From the NCBI GenBank assembly GCA_963776505.1, contig CAVZNH010000057.1, forward strand, positions 1-64,000: a stretch of DNA of 64,000 nucleotides. The letters are read 5' to 3'. Each line of letters starts with the position of its first letter. Position 1 is the stretch's first letter. Below are positions 59,384 to 64,000 of this stretch, one piece after another. Both the position numbers and the translations under genes were made by a program. The DNA comes from JAMXLO01 sp963776505. GTDB taxonomy: Bacteria; Pseudomonadota; Alphaproteobacteria; Acetobacterales; Acetobacteraceae. A model generated the notes under the pieces. The model did not search any database. It was not told the DNA's origin and saw only the letters and a list, made by a program, of their open reading frames with translations.

Positions 59384-60094
59384 TCAGCCCACAGAGTTCT
59401 CCACAGCCGCCCTGCGCAGTGCTGCTTCGAGGCAGGACATGAGTTGCTCACGCCCCATTCCCGCCGGGATCGGCTTGAATATTCGGACATGTATGGTGCC
59501 GGGGCGTTTATGGAATGCCCGTCGCCCCCAGCAACGGCCAGAGTCGGTCACCACCGGGACCACCGGCAGCCGCGTGACCCCAGCCATCGCTGCGATCCCG
59601 GGCTGCAGCGGCAGCACGGAGCCTGGTTCGGCCCGCGTCCCCTCGGGAAAGATCACGATCTGGCGCTGCTCACGCACGGCACGCGCACCTTCCCGCATGA
59701 GCCTGCGTAGCGCACTGGCGCCGCCCTCGCGGTCCACCGCGATCATGCCGGCAAGCGGGAGCAACGGCCCGAACAGCGGGATGCTCAGCAGCTCGCGTTT
59801 AAGCACATAGGCGCAGCGCGGGACCAAGGTCAGCCAAACGAACGTGTCGAACGCCGATTGATGGCGCGACGCGATCAGGGCGGCGCCGCTGCCGATGTGT
59901 TCCCGGCCAGACACGTGCAGACGAACGCCGCACAGCACACGCGCCGCCCATACCATGATGCGTGCCCATAGCCGCGCGATGTTCAGCATTTGATGCGGCG
60001 CAATGAACCTGACGGGCGTGGCCACAACCACAGTCAATGCGAATGTGACGGCGAAGAAGAACAGATTGAACAAGGCAGAGCGGATCAGCGTCAT
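59384..60094 (-). CDS. plsC: 1-acyl-sn-glycerol-3-phosphate acyltransferase
   Basis: A 236-residue phospholipid-synthesis enzyme that acylates lysophosphatidic acid. An N-terminal membrane helix (FNLFFFAVTFALTVVV) is followed by acyltransferase motif I ASRHQSAFDTF (H-x4-D), motif II LLPLAGMIAVDREGG and motif III IVIFPEGTRAEPGS. ATG overlaps the YdcF-like stop by 4 bp. Part of an envelope gene run with ftsE-ftsX. Confidence 0.92.
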   Translation of the reverse strand: MTLIRSALFNLFFFAVTFALTVVVATPVRFIAPHQMLNIARLWARIMVWAARVLCGVRLHVSGREHIGSGAALIASRHQSAFDTFVWLTLVPRCAYVLKRELLSIPLFGPLLPLAGMIAVDREGGASALRRLMREGARAVREQRQIVIFPEGTRAEPGSVLPLQPGIAAMAGVTRLPVVPVVTDSGRCWGRRAFHKRPGTIHVRIFKPIPAGMGREQLMSCLEAALRRAAVENSVG

Positions 60095-60684
60095 CCGGCA
60101 CGACCGGCATGCGCCGGCGGTGTTTCTCGCTCCGGCAGAACCCCGCTCAGCCCTGCCGTTGTCGCAAGGAACTTGAGATACTCCTCGGCGACCAGCCGCA
60201 GGGGCAGCATGGTGCGATCGGATCGCTCCGGCGGCACGACCGGCAGCGGGTAAAGCTCCGTGTCGGGCAACGCTCGCGTCAGCTCGGCAATGGCCCGCGG
60301 CATGTGATACGACGCAGTCACCACCAGCAACGAATGGATCTCATTCGCCCGCGCCCAGGAGGCTGTCTCTGCCGCATTGCCCCGGGTTGTGGTCGCACTG
60401 CGGCCGATCGCCACCCGCGTCGCCAGCGGCAGGGGATCGACTCCGGCGCGATGCGCGAGCTCCGCAAGTTCGGCGCCGCCGCCTATGCCCGACAGCAACA
60501 GGTGATCAGCACGACCCTCGGCCATCAGGCGCAGTGCTGTCTCGACGCGTTCCGGACCACCGGTAAAGGCGACGATCCCGTCGGTGTGCAGCGGCACTTG
60601 GCTCGGCCGGTCCACCTGTTGGACGAACCAGGCGAAGCCGACGCCGAGTGCCAAGACGAGGACCAGGTACTGGAACGCAGGCAA
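60091..60684 (-). CDS. YdcF/DUF218-family membrane protein
   Basis: A 197-residue protein with an N-terminal helix (YLVLVLALGVGFAWFVQQ) and a DUF218 domain: DGIVAFTGGPERVETALRLM, HLLLSGIGGG, IGRSATTTRGNAAETASWAR and LLVVTASYHMPRAIAEL. Family members are linked to envelope polysaccharide or glycan turnover (SanA/ElyC types); the reaction is uncertain. Starts 24 bp after ftsX, overlaps plsC. Confidence 0.85.
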   Translation of the reverse strand: MPAFQYLVLVLALGVGFAWFVQQVDRPSQVPLHTDGIVAFTGGPERVETALRLMAEGRADHLLLSGIGGGAELAELAHRAGVDPLPLATRVAIGRSATTTRGNAAETASWARANEIHSLLVVTASYHMPRAIAELTRALPDTELYPLPVVPPERSDRTMLPLRLVAEEYLKFLATTAGLSGVLPERETPPAHAGRAG

Positions 60685-60708
60685 CCACCAGCCGGTGCAA
60701 CCGCCGGG

Positions 60709-61644
60709 TCATGGCAGGCGGCGCAGCCAGCGGCGCACCGTGGCCTGGGCGGTGAGAAAACCGATCGCTGCCGCGGCCGCCGGAAGGCCAGGCAGCGTGA
60801 GCCACAGCGTGGCCGGGCAGGCGGCAATGACGTCCGCGGGGGACATCGCCTCCGACGTCGCGCCGGAGAACGGGGCGGCGAGGTTCGCCAGCGTCAGCAG
60901 GACGGGCAGGGCAAACACCGCCCCGGCGATCCCACCTGTCGCTGCCAGCAGCGTTGCGCGACCGGCAAAGCGTGCGGCGATGTAACCGTCGGTGGCCCCC
61001 AGCCCGTGCACGATCTCGATAGCCTCGCGCCGCGCCGCGAGCCCCGACCGCGTTGCCACCGCAATGACCGCCGCGGCCACTGCGGCCACCAGCAGCAGCG
61101 CCAGCCCCGCGCAGGCCTGCAGGCTGCGCGCGAGCACGGAGAGCCGCCGGATCCACACACCGTGACTCTCGACCAGCGTGCCCGGCGCTGCCTCGTCCAA
61201 CCGCCGTCCCATCCGGTCGAGATCCAGATTGGCGTCGGCCAGCCGTACCGCGATCACCGCCGGCAGCGGCACGGCAAGCCTCTCGGCGTCGCTGCCCAGC
61301 CAAGGGCGCAGGAGCTCGCCCAGTTCGTCATCGCTGAGCGCTCGTGCCGAGGCGACGCCGGGTGTGGCCACCAGCAGTGCCTCAATACGCTCCAGACGCG
61401 TACCGCCACCCTGCGCTGCCGGATCCCGCGGCTGCGGTACCTGCACAGTGAGCGCAGAGCTCGCGCCCTGCTGCCAATGTTCCGCCAATGACGCGGCCCC
61501 GACCCAGCCGGCCAACGCCAGCGCGGCCAGGACAGCCATCGCGGCGACCAGGAACGGCAGGATACGGTCCGAGATCGCCCGGCGCAGTCCGAGTTCGTCG
61601 AACCCGGCGGGCCGCAGCAGCCGACGCGAACGGAGCGTCGCCAT
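60709..61644 (-). CDS. ftsX: Cell-division ABC transporter permease FtsX
   Basis: A 311-residue membrane subunit. One helix near the N-terminus (FLVAAMAVLAALALAGWVGA), a periplasmic domain of about 120 residues, then three C-terminal helices (ACAGLALLLVAAVAAAVIAV and later segments) match FtsX. It activates peptidoglycan hydrolases during division with FtsE. Starts 3 bp after the ftsE stop. Confidence 0.9.
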   Translation of the reverse strand: MATLRSRRLLRPAGFDELGLRRAISDRILPFLVAAMAVLAALALAGWVGAASLAEHWQQGASSALTVQVPQPRDPAAQGGGTRLERIEALLVATPGVASARALSDDELGELLRPWLGSDAERLAVPLPAVIAVRLADANLDLDRMGRRLDEAAPGTLVESHGVWIRRLSVLARSLQACAGLALLLVAAVAAAVIAVATRSGLAARREAIEIVHGLGATDGYIAARFAGRATLLAATGGIAGAVFALPVLLTLANLAAPFSGATSEAMSPADVIAACPATLWLTLPGLPAAAAAIGFLTAQATVRRWLRRLP

Positions 61645-61647
61645 TGC

Positions 61648-62331
61648 CTACGGCTGCTCCACCAGCTTGCCGCGCGACAGCCGCAGCGCGCGCCCGGGAT
61701 GCCGGCCGACCAGCGCATCGTTATGGGTGGCGACCACCACCGTGGTGCCCAAACGGTTCATTTCTTTGAGCAACTGCATCAGCCTCTCGGCCTGCACCTC
61801 GTCGAGGTTCCCGGTCGGCTCGTCTGCCAGCAGCAGGCTGGGGCGACCGATCACCGCGCGCGCGATGGCCACCCTCTGCTGCTCGCCGCCGGAGAGTTCC
61901 GCCGGCCTGATTCCCGCCTGCCTGGCGAGCCCCACCCAGCGCAGCATCTCACCGACGTCGGCCCGGATCTGACCCTCCGGCCTGCCGGCGAGGCGTAGCG
62001 GCAGCGCCACGTTGTCGAACGCGGACAGATGCGGCAGCAGGCGGAAATCCTGGAACACCACGCCCATGCGCCGACGCAGGCGCGGCAGCAGGCGGCGCTC
62101 CGCTTTCTCGATGTCGGTGCCGAAGATCGCCAACCGGCCGCATGTCGGACGGATCGCGAGGTACATCAATCGCAGCAGGCTGGTCTTGCCGGCGCCCGAC
62201 GGCCCGAGCAGCCAGCGAAACGCGCCGTCCGGCAGCGTGAAGCTGACATCATGCAGCACCTCGGGACCCGCCGCGGCAGCGCCCTGGCCGGCAGGGCCAT
62301 ACCTCAGCCCCACTCCGTCGAATCGAATCAT
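61648..62331 (-). CDS. ftsE: Cell-division ATP-binding protein FtsE
   Basis: A 227-residue ABC ATPase. Walker A is LLGPSGAGKTSLLRLM, the Q-loop region is RMGVVFQDFRLLPHLSAFDN (an FtsE hallmark), the signature is ELSGGEQQRVAIARAV, Walker B is LLLADEPTGNLDEVQAERL and the switch His is in VVATHNDALV. Partner of FtsX. ATG 62331 begins the domain directly, and an extended in-frame start adds unrelated sequence. Divergent from the zinc-ribbon gene with a 74-bp shared region. Confidence 0.93.
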   Translation of the reverse strand: MIRFDGVGLRYGPAGQGAAAAGPEVLHDVSFTLPDGAFRWLLGPSGAGKTSLLRLMYLAIRPTCGRLAIFGTDIEKAERRLLPRLRRRMGVVFQDFRLLPHLSAFDNVALPLRLAGRPEGQIRADVGEMLRWVGLARQAGIRPAELSGGEQQRVAIARAVIGRPSLLLADEPTGNLDEVQAERLMQLLKEMNRLGTTVVVATHNDALVGRHPGRALRLSRGKLVEQP

Positions 62332-62405
62332 CGCCACCATTCTTGCCATTCCGGGCGGCGTGCCGCCATTGCCTCGTGATCGGCGCTCCCGCACCATCTT
62401 CAGAT

Positions 62406-62894
62406 ATGCGAATCGTCTGTCCGTCCTGCTCCGCAGCCTACGATGTGCCCGACTCCCTTGTGACGGCCGGGCGCGTCGTGCGGTGCGCGCGCTGCGACGG
62501 CGAGTGGACGCCGGTGGAAGCCTCTGCTGTGCCCCCGGAGGTGCTCGCTGCCACGCCAGCCGACGAGGTGGCCACAGTACCAGCGAACGAGGCGGCTACC
62601 GTGCCGCCAGAGGAGGCAGCGCCGGGACCGCCCGCGCTCCCGGTGCCCGAAGCTCCTGCGAACAGGCTCGCGGCCACGCCGCGCCAGTCAGCCATGGATC
62701 GTCTCGCCGCTCAGTCGGCGAGGCCGCAGTCCTCGACCCTCCTGCGACTGGCCTGGGCAGCCAGCCTCGTGCTGCTCGTGCTGGCGGCTGGCGCTGCGTA
62801 CACGTGGCGCGGACAAATCGTCGCTGCCTGGCCGCCAAGTGCCCACGCCTATGCCGCACTCGGCCTGAATCCGAAGACGGAAGCCCCACAATGA
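62406..62894 (+). CDS. MJ0042-type zinc-ribbon protein with one membrane helix
   Basis: A 162-residue protein. The N-terminal zinc ribbon has MRIVCPSCSAAYDVPDSLV and VVRCARCDGEWTP (two CxxC knuckles). A Pro/Ala/Glu-rich linker (residues about 40-105) leads to one transmembrane helix (LAWAASLVLLVLAAGAAYTW). This layout is common beside ftsE/ftsX in Alphaproteobacteria. Role unknown. Its stop overlaps the next ATG (ATGA). Confidence 0.82.
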   Translation: MRIVCPSCSAAYDVPDSLVTAGRVVRCARCDGEWTPVEASAVPPEVLAATPADEVATVPANEAATVPPEEAAPGPPALPVPEAPANRLAATPRQSAMDRLAAQSARPQSSTLLRLAWAASLVLLVLAAGAAYTWRGQIVAAWPPSAHAYAALGLNPKTEAPQ

Positions 62895-63373
62895 CAACCG
62901 ATATCGTCGATACGGCTTCCGGGCTGGCGTCCGACTCGCCCGTCGCCGCGCTGCGCCGGCAACGCGAGGCTTTCGTGCGCCACACCCAAGGCAGCCACGA
63001 TGTATTGATCACGCCATCCGACCCTGGCGGCGTCAGCCTGATCGAGCGCGCCGCGGTGGCTTTGCGTGTTGCATCGATCGAACGCGACCACGCGCTGGTT
63101 GCGCATTACCAGAAGCGGCTGCTGGAGATCGGTGCGGACGTCGCTGCGATCGAGGCAATGAATGTTTCGCCGCGACTGAGGGCCATTCTGCGCCATGTCT
63201 CGCTGATCACCACGGCACCCGGTTCGGCGACCCGCGCGGACCTCGAGGCACTGCGCGATGCGGGCCTCGCAGAGCGCGACATCGTGGTGGTCGCGCAAAT
63301 AGTCGCCTTCGTCAGCTATCAGGTACGCGTGGTCGCAGGTCTTCGTGCTCTGGCCGAGGAGACGCGTGCATGA
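62891..63373 (+). CDS. CMD-domain protein (Avi_7170-like)
   Basis: A 160-residue carboxymuconolactone-decarboxylase-fold protein without an obvious CxxC. The helical core LIERAAVALRVASIERDHAL, HVSLITTAPGSATRADLEAL and IVVVAQIVAFVSYQVRVVAG fits the CMD family member that pairs with a peroxidase-type CMD gene next door. Overlaps both neighbours by 4 bp. Peroxidase-like redox role for the pair is inferred from family. Confidence 0.78.
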   Translation: MTTDIVDTASGLASDSPVAALRRQREAFVRHTQGSHDVLITPSDPGGVSLIERAAVALRVASIERDHALVAHYQKRLLEIGADVAAIEAMNVSPRLRAILRHVSLITTAPGSATRADLEALRDAGLAERDIVVVAQIVAFVSYQVRVVAGLRALAEETRA

Positions 63374-63930
63374 GCGAGCGATTTACCCTGGAGCCGGTCG
63401 AGTGGGCCGCGTGGATACCGCCGGTCGATGCAGCGACCGCGACGCCGCGCCAGCGTGCGGCGTTGGATGCGAGTCCGCAGCGTGATTCTCCGTATTTTCT
63501 GACACTGGCACATGACGTCGACTCACTGGAGCAGCGCTCGCCGTTGTTCCATGCGGTGATGTATGTGCCGCGCGGCCTGCCGCGTGCCGACCGCGAGCTG
63601 GCAACCGTGGTCGTCTCGATCATCAATGGTTGCGTCTATTGCTCGTCAGTGCATGCGCGCAGGTTCGTGGAATTGACCAAGCGACCGGACGTGATTGTTC
63701 GCCTTTACGACGAAGGACCTGAAACGCAGCTTGAGCCGCGCCAGCGCGCCATTGCGGGTTTCGCGGCCAAACTGACGCGCGAGCCCCAGGCAATTACCGC
63801 GGCTGATCTTCGGCCGCTGCGCGAGGTCGGCATGGACCATCTGCAAATCCACGACCTGATCCACGCCGTGGCGATGTTCGCCAATGCCAACCGCCTGATG
63901 CAGACGCTGGGAGAGCCTGTCACGACATAG
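63370..63930 (+). CDS. Alkylhydroperoxidase-domain protein (Avi_7169-like)
   Basis: A 186-residue CMD/AhpD-like protein with the redox motif GCVYCSSVHARR (CxxC followed by His), and IHDLIHAVAMFANANRLMQ near the end. VMYVPRGLPRADRELATVVV is typical of the peroxidase-related branch. Reduces peroxides with a thiol partner, by family. Co-translated with the preceding CMD gene (ATGA); together they form the characteristic two-gene module. Confidence 0.83.
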   Translation: MSERFTLEPVEWAAWIPPVDAATATPRQRAALDASPQRDSPYFLTLAHDVDSLEQRSPLFHAVMYVPRGLPRADRELATVVVSIINGCVYCSSVHARRFVELTKRPDVIVRLYDEGPETQLEPRQRAIAGFAAKLTREPQAITAADLRPLREVGMDHLQIHDLIHAVAMFANANRLMQTLGEPVTT

Positions 63931-63933
63931 GGC

Positions 63934-64000
63934 TCAGCCCTCTGCATCAGTCCATTCGTCGCCAAACAGCTCGGGCGTGGCGAAATCCAGCAGAACTTGC
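63934..64000 (-). CDS. 3' end of a gene continuing past the window
   Basis: On the minus strand the last 21 codons before a TGA at 63936-63934 read QVLLDFATPELFGDEWTDAE then G. The frame is open to the window edge and its composition is protein-like. Not identifiable from this fragment. Convergent with the preceding gene, 3 bp apart. Confidence 0.4.
   Translation of the reverse strand, partial: QVLLDFATPELFGDEWTDAEG

Noticed and set aside
60109..61491. 460-codon plus-strand frame opposite ydcF-like and ftsX
   Set aside because: Low-complexity antisense frame over two well-supported genes.

Overview
The window is about 64 kb of high-GC alphaproteobacterial chromosome. The 16S gene, the rRNA operon order (16S, tRNA-Ile, tRNA-Ala, 23S, 5S, initiator tRNA-Met) and the gene content point to Rhodospirillales, most likely an Acetobacteraceae-like aerobic heterotroph. 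No plasmid or phage backbone and no CRISPR array were seen.

Layout. 0-8 kb: a TPR protein, an AlaX editing protein with a NUDIX hydrolase, an XRE regulator, a hydroxypyruvate isomerase/tartronate semialdehyde reductase pair, a permease and several small proteins. 8-14 kb: an ATP-dependent DNA ligase, two tandem HpcH/HpaI aldolases, a GDSL esterase and an ArsR-DUF899-DUF899 operon with a clear operator. 14-25 kb: two hydantoinase/oxoprolinase-type hyuA-hyuB operons flanking an enolase-superfamily dehydratase and an encapsulated-ferritin/encapsulin nanocompartment operon. 25-36 kb: a FitAB toxin-antitoxin pair, an amino-acid-oxidase-like flavoprotein, a 2-hydroxyacid dehydrogenase, an MmgE/PrpD protein with an HMG-CoA-lyase-like enzyme, a porin, a PEP-mutase/isocitrate-lyase family enzyme, an NHL-repeat protein, a 3-hydroxybutyrate dehydrogenase, and a GmhA/epimerase pair. 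36-42 kb: the complete rrn operon with promoter, boxA and all three RNase III-type processing stems. 42-48.4 kb: a small degraded island bounded by a 16-bp repeat of the initiator-tRNA 3' end, holding an IS1111-type remnant, an IS21 element and FkbM methyltransferase remnants. 48.4-64 kb: gloB with a methyltransferase, an amidohydrolase, a histidine kinase / degenerate receiver / TolB-like / TPR protein, a small ORF with a DUF6065-like gene behind paired operators, a cyanide-insensitive-type bd oxidase, envelope genes (plsC, ydcF-like, ftsX, ftsE), and a zinc-ribbon protein coupled to two carboxymuconolactone-decarboxylase-fold proteins.

Physiology suggested: oxidation of small organic and hydroxy acids (hyi, glxR, HpcH/HpaI, mandelate-racemase family, PrpD, HMG-lyase-like, bdhA), cyclic-amide hydrolysis (two hyuAB sets), iron storage in an encapsulin shell, and a low-oxygen or cyanide-tolerant terminal oxidase.

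Caution. At least 18 single-base frameshifts interrupt otherwise well-conserved genes, and nearly all are +1 insertions. Removing one base per site restores full-length proteins whose lengths are exact multiples of three. This looks like insertion-biased sequence error rather than gene decay, so these genes are annotated as CDS over their restored span. Only the IS1111 remnant and the first FkbM fragment are called pseudogenes.
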